Counted from the first letter of the stretch, positions 24,101 to 33,317 are shown. The stretch is DNA of 37,876 nt from Candidatus Iainarchaeum sp. (GCA_018304465.1 JAGVWC010000005.1:1-37876); one strand, 5' to 3'. A program made the numbers and translations. Notes: generated from the letters alone by a model not told the origin.

Positions 24101-24380
24101 GGTTCCGCTTATTCCGCAGAACAAGGCGTGTGAAAGCGATTCGGATTGCGGGGTTTCTTCCGCGTGTTCGATTTCCCGTTGTATTCAAAACCAGTGTTAT
24201 GGGGGACAGTTGCCCGAAGGAGAGCCGTGTGACATCGGAAGTGTGTGCAAGCAAGGTGTTTGTTCAAAGATTTCACGGCAATTAGAACCGGTTTCGGAAT
24301 CCGATCCCATACTTTGGGTCTCAATTAGCGTGATTGTATTAGCCTTGGGCGCGATCGGATACGAGTACTTCAAAAAATAG
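21183..24380 (+). CDS. Surface protein with ten FG-GAP-like repeats, Cys modules and C-terminal anchor
   Basis: 1065 residues. The signal peptide (KLFFFLLIAFLAFSSVVQS) is followed by ten ~76-residue repeats to residue ~785. Each has the frame RWNGG..DxLG, then NIDGGAYSNDLLI, then SADVNGKTNAGAVYLIKNID and LSGxKDLN. This resembles the FG-GAP/integrin-alpha blade, with DGGAYxNDL at the usual Ca-loop position, so one or two beta-propellers are likely. Next come an Ig-like domain (APVTTADYNGG...), three CGNGxC-type Cys modules (CPNNVCE..CPLDC, CGDRSCT..CPFDC, CGNGICD..CPTDC), and another ten-Cys segment (KACESDSDCGVSSAC). A final membrane helix (ILWVSISVIVLALGAIGYEYF) leaves only two Lys inside, so the protein lacks the cytoplasmic tail of the ATPase-linked proteins. 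Probable adhesin. Confidence 0.88.
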   Translation: MKLFFFLLIAFLAFSSVVQSASIDLNNATNFQTRWNGGAASDQTGYILYGESSIRIENIDGGAVSNDLLIDSPSADVNGKTNVGALYLIKNISSTSGVKDLSNLNNFDVRFNGHGTGDYLGSQENFGHNFILTNIDGGAYSNDLLIPSQSADANMFGSTRVNAGVVYLVRNIDSLSGSFDFANPANYSAAWFGATATAQLGYTNNGGTGIIVANTDGGAYPNDLVLASPNADVNGITNAGAVYLILNVDAVTGANDLNNPSDYSVAWFGASTSDYFGSDNSGRSIQVASIDENGTANDLIITAFYADVNSKTNNGAVYLIKNAGSLSGTRGMGNLDNFDVRWSGAENSALFGGAGSKNMTGVEVVNVDNGSYANDLLVGSTNATVGAKSTRGTVHLLKNVDGLSGSKDLNSLDHFDVRWNGGTEYDNLGWTWASREGFRLVNVDEGAYANDLVISAQYASVSGRQWNGAFYLMKNIDALSGVKDLNYSINFDVRWEGGEPGDSVGRTGTSINGFYGPGFQLIDLDNTGFQDDLILSAMYGNVLGRTDAGVVYLIKNIGSLSGAKDLNLSSGYSVRWIGASSNDYLGYAWNGQLVQVLNADGGAYSNDLLLTVPYADVNNRSDAGIVYMLLGVDQLSGTVDMNLSENFSAAWYGSGASDLLGSNTVVSGAQVVNLDNGSFANDVLITSTTADFNGGTTNGAVYAIQGIDSLSGLFDINVASSSSATFFGAPNDTLGSSGGAPGFFFQNLGDDAYANDFLFVGSDADTNGKTDAGVIYLLERDFDSTAPVTTADYNGGTQATDANVVLTCTDSDAGCGSTQYRVDSDAGLSVSMGSWQTFDSNILITSDGNWAIDFNSTDLVGNRETTRRIFVLIARPGSGIAGGPRFVCPNNVCEPDENAVVCPLDCPNVCGDRSCTHTENNFSCPFDCAIGCGNGICDVQESDRTCPTDCGRQPGEILNVNVPSPTGSQNPITVPLIPQNKACESDSDCGVSSACSISRCIQNQCYGGQLPEGEPCDIGSVCKQGVCSKISRQLEPVSESDPILWVSISVIVLALGAIGYEYFKK
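21240..23530 (+). repeat. Ten ~229-bp coding repeats (FG-GAP-like blades)
   Basis: Ten in-frame units can be counted by their opening aromatic/G pattern: RWNGG, RFNGH, AWFGA, AWFGA, RWSGA, RWNGG, RWEGG, RWIGA, AWYGS, TFFGA. DNA similarity between units is partial, so the duplications are old or diverged under selection. Confidence 0.75.
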
Positions 24381-24383
24381 TAA

Positions 24384-24392
24384 TTTTTTTTT
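24384..24392 (+). terminator. T9 tract after the FG-GAP-like gene
   Basis: Nine Ts begin four bases after the stop codon and reach the stop codon of the convergent protease gene. Typical archaeal terminator for the plus strand. Confidence 0.5.
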
Positions 24393-25809
24393 ACAAAAAC
24401 AGCGGCAGCAGGTTGATCAAGAGGATCGGAACCATGATCCAAAAGAACAATCGTTTGACGAATTTTCGGGTGTCTTCTTCGTTTAGTTTCATGAATCCGA
24501 AGTAGGGCGCGAAGATGAGTTCGGCCATGCGTCCGCCGTCAAACGGGACCATGGGTAAAAAGTTCGAAATCGCGACGAAAAAACTAAGCAGTAAAAACCA
24601 TGCGACGATGCTTACGATCAGCGCGTAAAAGCCGTAAGCGATTTGTTGGTACTCGGGCGGGGCCACGTATTGTGGGTTTGAAAGCGCTTGGAATCGAAAT
24701 CCGAATTGCCCGAGTTTGTTCGGAGTGATTGTTTTTTCGGTGATGCGACCGTCTTTTTCGAATTGAAATTTGGCGGGTTGTCCGGCATTGGTCAGAACCG
24801 CGGTGCGCAAGTCGAATTCGTTTTTGACGGGTTGGTCGTTGATTTTTCGCAGGACCGATCCTTTTTCGACTCCGGCTTCGAACGCGGGGCTGGGATACGC
24901 GGTTCGGCAAAACATCACGTTTTCGTCTACGCTTGAAATTTGAATTCCGCTGTAGCGGTTTTCTAGAATGTAATTCTGGTATGGCGTGACCAATGGAGTG
25001 AAAATCAGCATGGTCGCAAGGATCGCGATCGCTCCGATAACCAGCATGGAAACGATGTTGGACGTGGGTCCGGCGGCAAAAATCTGAACGGCTTTTTCGG
25101 GTTCCATGCGATGGATTTCGTTTTCGTCGGGTTCGACGAACGCGCCGATGGGAAATGGTCCGAACGGAATGATGCCTGCGGATTTGATGGGCACGTTGTG
25201 GCGGCGGGCCAAAAAACCATGCGCTGCTTCGTGAATAACCAGAATCAGGAAAATGGAGATCCATGCTTCCCAAGGCGGGGTAAAATCCACATTCGGAATT
25301 TCGATTCCGGGGAGCACCGGCGCGATGCTGGGGCAGGTTTTTCCGCCGGCAGAATAGGTTCCAACGATGTGAAACGCGAGAATCAAAAGAAAAAACGAAA
25401 TGGCGAACGAAAATCCGCCGAGTCCAAACGCGATTGCAAGCGGCCAGGCGTTGGGGATCGGGATGACGACGCTTGCTTCCAAAAATGGTCCGAAAAGAAA
25501 GTAAAAACCCGCGCTTAACACCACGGTAACGATCAAAAACACGGCGATTCGCTGCCAAAGCGATTTGATTTTGTTTCCGATGAAAAAATCGAATCCGAAC
25601 GCGCCGAATCCGAGAATGGATCCGAAAATCGTGAGGTATTCGAGGATCTTGTGGTGTTTAAGCGAGTCGAAAATCGGGTTGAACCGATCGGTTTTGATGA
25701 TCGAAATGACGTAAAACGTCGGGTGTTTGGTGTACCGCTTGATGAGATAGGTGGTGACAAACGCGATCACGAGTGCTGCGGCGAGAAAAACAGCAAAATC
25801 CATAGACAT
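24391..25809 (-). CDS. Site-2-type intramembrane zinc metalloprotease (M50 family)
   Basis: 472 residues with about eight hydrophobic segments. The zinc motif HEAAH is at 193-197 (H193, E194, H197) and the third ligand motif NFLPMVPFDGG at 416-426 (D424), together the signature of M50 proteases that cut membrane proteins within the bilayer. Between them is a PDZ-like domain (about 285-380: GIQISSVDENVMFCRTAYPSPAFEAGVEKGSVLRKINDQPV), which usually controls substrate access. Archaeal members are thought to release anchored regulators or clear signal-peptide remnants. In this window many single-pass surface proteins could be substrates (inference). It converges on the FG-GAP-like gene and diverges from the giant beta-helix gene. 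Confidence 0.92.
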   Translation of the reverse strand: MSMDFAVFLAAALVIAFVTTYLIKRYTKHPTFYVISIIKTDRFNPIFDSLKHHKILEYLTIFGSILGFGAFGFDFFIGNKIKSLWQRIAVFLIVTVVLSAGFYFLFGPFLEASVVIPIPNAWPLAIAFGLGGFSFAISFFLLILAFHIVGTYSAGGKTCPSIAPVLPGIEIPNVDFTPPWEAWISIFLILVIHEAAHGFLARRHNVPIKSAGIIPFGPFPIGAFVEPDENEIHRMEPEKAVQIFAAGPTSNIVSMLVIGAIAILATMLIFTPLVTPYQNYILENRYSGIQISSVDENVMFCRTAYPSPAFEAGVEKGSVLRKINDQPVKNEFDLRTAVLTNAGQPAKFQFEKDGRITEKTITPNKLGQFGFRFQALSNPQYVAPPEYQQIAYGFYALIVSIVAWFLLLSFFVAISNFLPMVPFDGGRMAELIFAPYFGFMKLNEEDTRKFVKRLFFWIMVPILLINLLPLFL

Positions 25810-25888
25810 AAATGGGTGTCAAGTGTTTTTATTAATTGGGTTTTGTTGTGGAAAACGCTTTAGTTGTGGTTTAATCCGTGACCCGTAC

Positions 25889-25896
25889 ATTTAAAT
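25889..25896 (+). promoter_or_regulatory. TATA-like box of the giant surface-protein operon
   Basis: ATTTAAAT lies 24-31 bases before the ATG at 25920, so the very long transcript is probably leaderless. Confidence 0.5.
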
Positions 25897-25919
25897 AGTT
25901 TTTTTGCTTTTACTGTGGC

Positions 25920-28900
25920 ATGGGGGGACGTTATAATACAATAGTGCCTTTGCTTGCTCTTTTTGTCCTGTTTTTTTCTTCGGGTGTTTTGGCGGGTGTC
26001 GGCTGTGGTGACACCAACAATACGTGTGTGGTCAGCGGAACGATTTCTTCGGACACGAATTTTATTGACGCGAATACGTATCTCTTGTCGGCTCTGGTGA
26101 CAGTGAGTGGGTCGGGGGTTGATCTTAATATTTTTCCCGGGGCGACGATTAAAGGCATGAAGGCGGGGACGATTGCCGCGGGGGTTCGGGTGACGAATGG
26201 TGCTCGGATTATTGCGGAGGGAAATTCGACGCATCCGATTACGTTTACTTCGTGTCGGGATCAAACCGTTGGAAGCAACACGTCCGCGGTGACGGGTTGT
26301 TCGGGTACTCCGGGTTCGCAGGACTATAACGTCGCCATCAGCATCGCTCCCGATGCGGGGATGACGACCAGTGACAGTTTTTCTTTTTTGAATGTGCGTC
26401 ATGCGACCAATGGGATCGTGTTGAATCAGCCGATTTTGAGTATTCATGATTCGAATTTCAGTCGGTTTGACCGCAACGTGTATACGGCTGCCGCAATTTC
26501 GATTTCAGGAACCTACAGCGACACCAACATTTACCATAACACGATTGACGTGAACGGGTGGGGTACGGCGGGCGGGTATTACGGCATCCGAGTCGATTCG
26601 AATTATGGCGGCGCGATTTATGACAACAATATTTTGGATCGCAATTACGCGTACGCGGTGTTTATTCCTCCAGCGGGCGCGTTTACGGGTGTGTTTCGGG
26701 ACAACAATGTCACGGCTTTTCTGGCGTACGGAATTTATTCCACTACCACGTCGGATCAGAATTTTTGGATGCACGGAAACATCATCGATCACAATACCGT
26801 TGCGGGGGGTTTTTACTCGATGTATTTGAACGGGAATTATTCGGGTGAAATTTTTAACAACGACGTGAATCTGTGGGTCAACGGCTATTTCCTGTACATG
26901 GCTGCGGGGAGTCTTTCGGGACGGTTTTATGACAATGATGTGAATCTTTTCAACGCGCGCGGATTGTATGTCACTACCACGACGGCCGCGGATATTAACG
27001 TGTACAACAATCGGTTCGATTTTAACGGTTTGAATGGGTCCACGTCGTATGACATGATTTTGTTTGGCGGAAGTTTTTCCGGCGAGTTCCATGACAACAA
27101 TGTTTCGGCCTTGTTGGGCGGCTATATGATTCGCACCGTTTATGCGGGGGATTTTTCGGCGCCTATTTACGACAATAATCTTTGGCTGCATCGAACCTTC
27201 GCGTTGTATCACGGAAGTTCCGGCGAGGTTTCGGGGCGAATTAACGCCAATCACGTGGATTACAACGGGGCCAGCGGGTCGAACATGTTCGCGTTTAATT
27301 TCCTGGGTGGTCCGGTTTCATCGGAGATTTTTGACAACAATTTTACGCTTTTCCTGGCGGGCTATGCCATCGGGTTTACGGCGGGGGATTTTACCGGCAG
27401 TATTCATGACAATAATTTTGGAATGGAACAGGCTTCTTGGGGCATCGCGTATACTGCACCAGCCACGTTTTTCGGCGATATTAATCAAAACGTATTTTAT
27501 GCGATTAACGCGATTTCCTACCAAGGCGGGTTTTTGCTGAACAATGCTTCCGGTGTCATGTCGGGAAGCCTCTGTCACAACACGTTTCGGGACGTCAATA
27601 ATCTTCGTTTGATTCAAATCAGCGCCGGGACTTTTTCGGGTACGTTTTGCCATAACACGGCTACCGATATGAATCATTCCCTCAACAACCAATACACCAT
27701 TTACAATAACGGGGTTTTTTCCGGTTCGATCGCGTATAATCATTTTAACCGATGGGGGTTCGATTACACCACGGGCGGTTCGTATTTTTTTTACAGTCAA
27801 GGGGCTTTTTCGGGTGACGTGCATGATAACAATTTCGTGAGCTTTAACTCCACTGACGTAAGCCCCTTGATCTATACGACCACGGGAACTTTTTCGGGAA
27901 ATATTCACGACAACAATTTTTCGGATTTCCAAAAGGGATCCTACTTGATTTATGTGGCGGGCGGATCGTTCACCGGAAACATTTACTCTAATTTGTTCAA
28001 AGACATCAATTTTATCGCCGCGTACGCCGTGATCTACAACATAGCCCAGATTTCCGGAAGTATTTTCGACAATAATTTCGTGAATGTGTATGGCGGCCGA
28101 ATCTTCCAGCAATCCACCGCGGGCAGTTTTTCAGGAAACTTCTACGACAATAATATTTCGGATGTGCGTGCGGCCGCTTTGAATTATGGGATTTATCTTC
28201 AGGGCAGTACCACAGGCAGCTTTTACGACAATCTTTTTTTGGATTTCAATAACACCACGGTTTTCCTTAACAGTGGGACGTTTACCGGAAACTTTTACAA
28301 CAATTTGGCGGTGCGAAACAAAGCGATTGCGTCGGTTATTCCTTATTTTTTCTATAATTCCGGAACGTTTCGCGGTTCGGTGTACAACAACACCGCCCAC
28401 GACTTCAATTCGACGGCTCAGATCGCGCTTTATAATTCCGGAACGTTTTCAGGCTCGGTGTACCGAAATCTTTTCGCGCGTATTCGAACCGGTTTAAGCG
28501 GAACCATTACGGGCGCGGTTTCAAACAATGCGTTTTGGGAGATTGGAACGATTGGAGGCGCGGCAAACCAGCATGAAGGCGATGTGAACTCGCAAACCGG
28601 TTTTTCGGTGGAGCCTTTTCTCGGGGACGAATCCGATCGCAATTTTTTGCTTAATTCGGATGCCGGCGGTGGCGGATTGCTGGTGGACACCGGGGGTGTG
28701 GATGTCAACGCATTTTTCCTTAGTCGGACCGTTCAAAACTCGAATAAGTTGGATTCGGGCAAAATGGATATTGGGTATCATTACGATCAGAATGCGCCGT
28801 TTGTAAGAGTCGTTTCCCCAAGCGACTCAAACAGCTTAACCGGAACCCAATCCATTGATTTCAATTTCGAATCGGCATTGGGTTCGTCTTCGACCCTGAC

Positions 28901-31900
28901 CGCCGTGCTGGCGTATTCGACTTCGGCGTCTGGTGGTACCCAGATTGTTTCGCAGGTGTTGGATGATTTTTCGTGTTCGAGTGGTCCGGTGTTCGAGTGT
29001 TCGTTCGCGTGGGATACTTCTTCGATTGCGGATGGGAATTATTTTGTGGTGTTGACGGGTTCGGTGGGTGCGTTGTCTGCAACGGATTCGTCGGATTTTA
29101 ATTTTTTGATTTTTGGTATTCCGCCGGTTGTTATTCGTACTTTTTTGGACGGGAATGCACGTAGTTTTTTTGGTTTTGGTCAGGATGTGAATATTGTAGT
29201 GGATGGGAATTTTGCGAGTGTTCCCCAGATTTCAATCACGGATGCGAATGGTGTGGTTCACGTGGCTGCGGCCAACATGAATTCTGCTCCGTTGTCTGAT
29301 CGTAATCGTGCGCAGTATTCGTATACGGTGGATGGGAATAAGGGCTGGTATTCGGTTCAGTTGTCGGGTAAGACTTTTACCAATGTTTTTTTTCGTTCGT
29401 CGGTTTGGTTGGATGGGTATACGGATGATGTGAATAATATTTTTCCTTTTCGTTTTGATTTGAATGTTATGGAACCAAATCTTATGGCGCGTTGGTTTTG
29501 GCCGGTGGAGTCGGAGGTTGATTTTAATTATTTGACGAATCAAACTGCGGTTCGCGTGGTGGATTTTAATGGAGATTCCTATTTGGAGGTTCCGGCCCAG
29601 TTGGTGGATGCGAATGGGTCGGGAAACGATGTTGAAAACGGGCGATTGGTGTTTTTGGCCAGCATGAACCGGGGAGAACTGCGGCGTTTTTTTGTGAATT
29701 ATACGCGTTCTGATGCTCCTGGTTTTTATGGGGCTGATTTGAATTTGAGTGTGGTGGATTCGAATTATTTGTATTCGAATTCGTTGTTTTCTGCAAGGGT
29801 CGATATCAACAAAGGCGGTTTGGTTGGCCAGATTTGGAGTAAAACCGGGCGTAATCAGCCGTTGGCGGGTTCGATTCCGATGCAAAACTCTCCTGAAGCA
29901 AAAGCGGGTGTGACGACTTATTCGCCGACTTCGGTTACTGCGCCGACGGTTCGGTTGGATGAAAATGGAGAGGTGTATTCGCGTTTGTTTGTTTCGGGTA
30001 TTGATCAGTCGATGGATTATAATTTGACGTATCATTTTTTTGCCAAGCAACCGTTTTTTTTGGTGGATGTGAACGTGCGACCCCAGCTGAGTCAAACGTG
30101 GAATTATTTGTATGACGATTATTTTTTCCTGGATGATGGTTCTTTTTCGCGTTTTGCGTATTTTAAGAATAATGTGATTACGGATTCTGCGGTTTCTTCG
30201 GGTGCGGGTTCTGGTGTGGCCACAATGGGGGATATTAATTATTGGGCGGCGTATAAGCAGAGTTCGCTGGATGGTATTGGAACGATTTTTTTGCAGCGTT
30301 CGACGACTCCTGCGGCGAGTATTGCCACTGATTTTTTTGACGATGCGGCGTATGAATACCTGGTCCATCGGTTGTACACAGGTGCGGTGACGACTTCGTC
30401 GCAGTTTAACACGCGTCTGGTTCGCGGTGTTTTTAATCCTTGGTCACAGAGCCAGGATTTGAATGCATTGTTATATGGGCTAAAGTCGCCGGTCACGATT
30501 TCGTTGGGTGCTACGCGGACGAACGATACGTCGGCTCCGACGGTTTCGGATGCGAACCATTCCCCGTTTGATATTAATGATTTGGTGGATGTGAATGTGT
30601 GGGCGCAAACCGGGGATAATTTGCGAATTACGTCGGTGTTGATTCAGGTGACCGGGGCGGATCTTAATGTGTCGTCTACGTTGTCGTATTCGGATTTGAA
30701 TGCGACTCCGAATTATGTGATTGATGGAAATGTGTTGAATGCAGGAAATGTGGATGCGAACTTTACGGTGACGGATATTGCGTCGAATGCGACGAGTTTT
30801 GTGCATAGTTTTACTGTTTCCGATCTTTCGGGTCCGTTGGTTTGGGATTTGAATCATTCTCCGGATTCGAATGCGTTGGTGGATCCGGGTTCGACGATTC
30901 AAATTGATGCGAATGTCACGGAGTATTCGGCGATTTCGGATATTAATTTGCAGGTGCGCTGGTATTACGATGTGAATTCCACGTGGAGTGATTGGAATCA
31001 CATCGACATGGTGCTCTCGAATCATCCGAGTGATTATAATTGGAATTATTTCGTTTCGTATTCGATTCCGTCCGATCTGAATTTGTTGTTTCAGTATCGG
31101 GTTTCGGTTACGGACACTGCGGGCAATTCGACTATTTCGAGTGCGAACCAATTCCATGCGTTTTTGGATTACAATTGGGTCCGTACCCCGGCGGTGTTTG
31201 ATGCGGTTTCGGGTTTGTTGGACACGAATGTAACTGTAGGAGACCTAAATCTCACGAATTATGGGGATATTGCGCTCACGTTTTTAATCAAGTCGAATTG
31301 GGATGCGCCTTCGAAGGTTTTTGGAAATGGGGTTGTGGTGGGTTCGTCGGGTTTTTCGACGGCGAGTGTGTTGCCGGGTCAGTCGGTGGTTACTGCGCTT
31401 TCGGTGACGACGAAGAGTTCGGAGCGCAGTGACACGATTACGTTTACGGTTACGCCGAGTTCGTCGCTTGCGACTCCGACTGTTCATACTGCGGTGGCAA
31501 CGATTGTAAGTAGTGCGGGGGGTCCGTTTTTGTTGGTGGAGATTACGGATTATGCGGCCAGTGTTTTGCAAAGCGATACGGGGCAAGTATTCATTGCCAA
31601 ATTAACCAACAAAGGAAATGCAGATGCGAATACGCCCGCGTTGGCATGGACGATTCCAAGCGATTGGACGATTACCAGCGGCACGGCAACTGTTTCGACC
31701 GGTACCGCGTTGGCGGTGGATAGTTCTTTGACGAATTCGATCACGGTTTCGATTGCGAGTGCTGCGGCGACGGGTTCTAAGACGATTACGGCGACGGCGA
31801 CGTGTTGTGATAATAACGCGGCTAAGACCCGTTCGGCGGCGGTTCCCGTGATTGTGGTGCAGAGTGGGACGGTAGTGGTGGTGGATGACGGCGAGGATGA

Positions 31901-33317
31901 TCCCGCCCCGCCTGCGGACGATCAAGGGGGCGGCGGTGGCGGCGGTGGCGGTGGCGGCGGTTTAGGCGGTGGTGGCGATGGTGGCGGTGGTTTGACGTCG
32001 GATCCGTTGAAGGCCCAGGCTTTTTTTCGGACGACGACGGATCGGTTTGAGTTGTTGCGCGGACGCGATTCGAAGTTTTTTGTTACGATTAAGAATCCGT
32101 TTGTTGAGGATGATTTGAATTTGTTGGATTTGAATGTATCGGTTTCGGGTTTGTTGTCGAAGTATCTTCGCGTGTATCCAGTGGATTTGGGTGATTTGGA
32201 CGCGGGTCAGGAGAAGTCGGTGACGGTTGAAATTTCTTCGCCGGCGTATTTTACGAAAGGGGAGCATGTGTTGGAGTTTACGATTGAGGGTGTTTTGTTG
32301 GATCGGGTGGGTCCTGTGATTCGGATTGCGCGGCCGTTTAAGGAGCGTCGGCAGTTGGTGTTGGTGGTTCGGGAGGTGGATCGGGGAATGGCGCGTGAGC
32401 AATTGGATTCGGCGCGTGCTCAGATTGAGGTGATGCGAGCAAACGGCTGGACTGTGGACGCGTTGCTTGAGTTGAATTCGGAAGCCATTACACTGTATTC
32501 AGATACCAAGTATGAAGAAGCATCAGAAATTGTCCAAAGAATCGAGCTGGATTATAATTTGGCCGTGGATGTAAACCATCGGCTTGATGCGTTGGGGGTG
32601 GCGATTGCGAGGTTTGCGGGGGATGGGGTTGAGACGCCTAAGACGGCGCGTTTGATTTCGTTGGCGCAGTTGGCTTTTATGCGGGGGGAGTTTGAGAAGG
32701 CGTTGCAGCGGTTGGAGGATGCGGAATCGGTTTTTGCGTTGGAAACGAAGGGTGCTTTTAATGTAACGGCGTTTGCGGTGAAGAATTCCCAGGCGATTGC
32801 GGTGGTTGGGATCGTAATTATTTTGTTGTTGTGGCTGTCGTGGATGGTGGGTAAGTATTGGTGGTTGCTGCAGCGGGTGAAGTTGTTGCGCGCCGAAGAA
32901 GGGCTGTTGCTCGGGCTTATTAAATCCGCGCAGGATGCGTGTTTTTTGGAGAAGAAGACGTCGATGGCGGAGTATTATGAGGCGTTGGCGCATTATGAGC
33001 GAAAAATCGCGCAGACGGTTGAAAAGACGATCGCCATGGATACCGAGCGAATTAACATGTTTAAATTTACGAGAAAAGTTAATAAATTGAAGATTGAACG
33101 GGATCATTTGCTGGGGGAGTTAAAACGCGCGCAAAACGATTATTTTAATCGGGGTGTGTTGGATTCGCGTATTTATGATGCGAAAACCAAATCCTTGCTA
33201 AGTCGGTATTCGAAAGTGGAAAAGGATATTGTAATGGAGGACACCAAAAAGTATTCGCGAATGTATCACGGTTGGTTCTCGCCTTTTTGGAAAGTCGTAT
33301 ACACGGTATTGAAATGA
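25920..33317 (+). CDS. Giant beta-helix surface protein with Gly hinge, C-terminal membrane helix and double cytoplasmic tail motif
   Basis: 2465 residues. A signal peptide (IVPLLALFVLFFSSGVLA) leads to a parallel beta-helix (about 30-930) built of ~20 turns of the type FSGxIHDNNF; it closes with EPFLGDESDRNFLLNSD. An Ig-like domain (about 960-1055), a large unassigned beta region (1160-1520) and CARDB/NEW3-like sandwiches (1530-1990) follow. A glycine hinge (2003-2025) precedes one more sandwich (2030-2140) and a helical stalk (2150-2285). The membrane helix is at about 2291-2313. The 150-residue basic coiled-coil tail carries the shared motif twice: SAQDACFLEKKTSMAEYY near 2335 and RAQNDYFNRGVLDSRIYD near 2403. 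D-x-N is very frequent. First gene of an operon with a small membrane protein and a KaiC-like ATPase; a paralogue starts at 36215. Confidence 0.9.
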   Translation: MGGRYNTIVPLLALFVLFFSSGVLAGVGCGDTNNTCVVSGTISSDTNFIDANTYLLSALVTVSGSGVDLNIFPGATIKGMKAGTIAAGVRVTNGARIIAEGNSTHPITFTSCRDQTVGSNTSAVTGCSGTPGSQDYNVAISIAPDAGMTTSDSFSFLNVRHATNGIVLNQPILSIHDSNFSRFDRNVYTAAAISISGTYSDTNIYHNTIDVNGWGTAGGYYGIRVDSNYGGAIYDNNILDRNYAYAVFIPPAGAFTGVFRDNNVTAFLAYGIYSTTTSDQNFWMHGNIIDHNTVAGGFYSMYLNGNYSGEIFNNDVNLWVNGYFLYMAAGSLSGRFYDNDVNLFNARGLYVTTTTAADINVYNNRFDFNGLNGSTSYDMILFGGSFSGEFHDNNVSALLGGYMIRTVYAGDFSAPIYDNNLWLHRTFALYHGSSGEVSGRINANHVDYNGASGSNMFAFNFLGGPVSSEIFDNNFTLFLAGYAIGFTAGDFTGSIHDNNFGMEQASWGIAYTAPATFFGDINQNVFYAINAISYQGGFLLNNASGVMSGSLCHNTFRDVNNLRLIQISAGTFSGTFCHNTATDMNHSLNNQYTIYNNGVFSGSIAYNHFNRWGFDYTTGGSYFFYSQGAFSGDVHDNNFVSFNSTDVSPLIYTTTGTFSGNIHDNNFSDFQKGSYLIYVAGGSFTGNIYSNLFKDINFIAAYAVIYNIAQISGSIFDNNFVNVYGGRIFQQSTAGSFSGNFYDNNISDVRAAALNYGIYLQGSTTGSFYDNLFLDFNNTTVFLNSGTFTGNFYNNLAVRNKAIASVIPYFFYNSGTFRGSVYNNTAHDFNSTAQIALYNSGTFSGSVYRNLFARIRTGLSGTITGAVSNNAFWEIGTIGGAANQHEGDVNSQTGFSVEPFLGDESDRNFLLNSDAGGGGLLVDTGGVDVNAFFLSRTVQNSNKLDSGKMDIGYHYDQNAPFVRVVSPSDSNSLTGTQSIDFNFESALGSSSTLTAVLAYSTSASGGTQIVSQVLDDFSCSSGPVFECSFAWDTSSIADGNYFVVLTGSVGALSATDSSDFNFLIFGIPPVVIRTFLDGNARSFFGFGQDVNIVVDGNFASVPQISITDANGVVHVAAANMNSAPLSDRNRAQYSYTVDGNKGWYSVQLSGKTFTNVFFRSSVWLDGYTDDVNNIFPFRFDLNVMEPNLMARWFWPVESEVDFNYLTNQTAVRVVDFNGDSYLEVPAQLVDANGSGNDVENGRLVFLASMNRGELRRFFVNYTRSDAPGFYGADLNLSVVDSNYLYSNSLFSARVDINKGGLVGQIWSKTGRNQPLAGSIPMQNSPEAKAGVTTYSPTSVTAPTVRLDENGEVYSRLFVSGIDQSMDYNLTYHFFAKQPFFLVDVNVRPQLSQTWNYLYDDYFFLDDGSFSRFAYFKNNVITDSAVSSGAGSGVATMGDINYWAAYKQSSLDGIGTIFLQRSTTPAASIATDFFDDAAYEYLVHRLYTGAVTTSSQFNTRLVRGVFNPWSQSQDLNALLYGLKSPVTISLGATRTNDTSAPTVSDANHSPFDINDLVDVNVWAQTGDNLRITSVLIQVTGADLNVSSTLSYSDLNATPNYVIDGNVLNAGNVDANFTVTDIASNATSFVHSFTVSDLSGPLVWDLNHSPDSNALVDPGSTIQIDANVTEYSAISDINLQVRWYYDVNSTWSDWNHIDMVLSNHPSDYNWNYFVSYSIPSDLNLLFQYRVSVTDTAGNSTISSANQFHAFLDYNWVRTPAVFDAVSGLLDTNVTVGDLNLTNYGDIALTFLIKSNWDAPSKVFGNGVVVGSSGFSTASVLPGQSVVTALSVTTKSSERSDTITFTVTPSSSLATPTVHTAVATIVSSAGGPFLLVEITDYAASVLQSDTGQVFIAKLTNKGNADANTPALAWTIPSDWTITSGTATVSTGTALAVDSSLTNSITVSIASAAATGSKTITATATCCDNNAAKTRSAAVPVIVVQSGTVVVVDDGEDDPAPPADDQGGGGGGGGGGGGLGGGGDGGGGLTSDPLKAQAFFRTTTDRFELLRGRDSKFFVTIKNPFVEDDLNLLDLNVSVSGLLSKYLRVYPVDLGDLDAGQEKSVTVEISSPAYFTKGEHVLEFTIEGVLLDRVGPVIRIARPFKERRQLVLVVREVDRGMAREQLDSARAQIEVMRANGWTVDALLELNSEAITLYSDTKYEEASEIVQRIELDYNLAVDVNHRLDALGVAIARFAGDGVETPKTARLISLAQLAFMRGEFEKALQRLEDAESVFALETKGAFNVTAFAVKNSQAIAVVGIVIILLLWLSWMVGKYWWLLQRVKLLRAEEGLLLGLIKSAQDACFLEKKTSMAEYYEALAHYERKIAQTVEKTIAMDTERINMFKFTRKVNKLKIERDHLLGELKRAQNDYFNRGVLDSRIYDAKTKSLLSRYSKVEKDIVMEDTKKYSRMYHGWFSPFWKVVYTVLK
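26560..28490 (+). repeat. About 20 coding repeats forming the beta-helix turns
   Basis: A degenerate unit of roughly 95-110 bases recurs, recognised by the coding core for F-[ST]-G-x-[IFV]-[YHF]-D-N-N (often written GACAACAAT). The units are diverged. The same kind of repeat appears, less regular, in the gene at 36215. Confidence 0.65.
31926..31993 (+). repeat. GGC/GGT tract encoding a polyglycine hinge
   Basis: An almost uninterrupted run of GGC, GGT and GGG codons encodes eleven Gly, then L, four Gly, D, four Gly, L. It separates the distal ectodomain from the membrane-proximal stalk. The low-complexity DNA is prone to length changes by slippage. Confidence 0.85.

Noticed and set aside
26560..28490. 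CRISPR array or other DNA-level repeat array
   Set aside because: The repeats are in frame, diverged and of uneven length, and encode beta-helix turns.
29232..30368. 378-codon open frame antisense to the giant protein (and similar ones at 18570-19412 and 30480-31157)
   Set aside because: Products are Arg/His/Ile-rich low-complexity shadows of NNT/NNG-rich codons on the other strand; no signal, motif or promoter.
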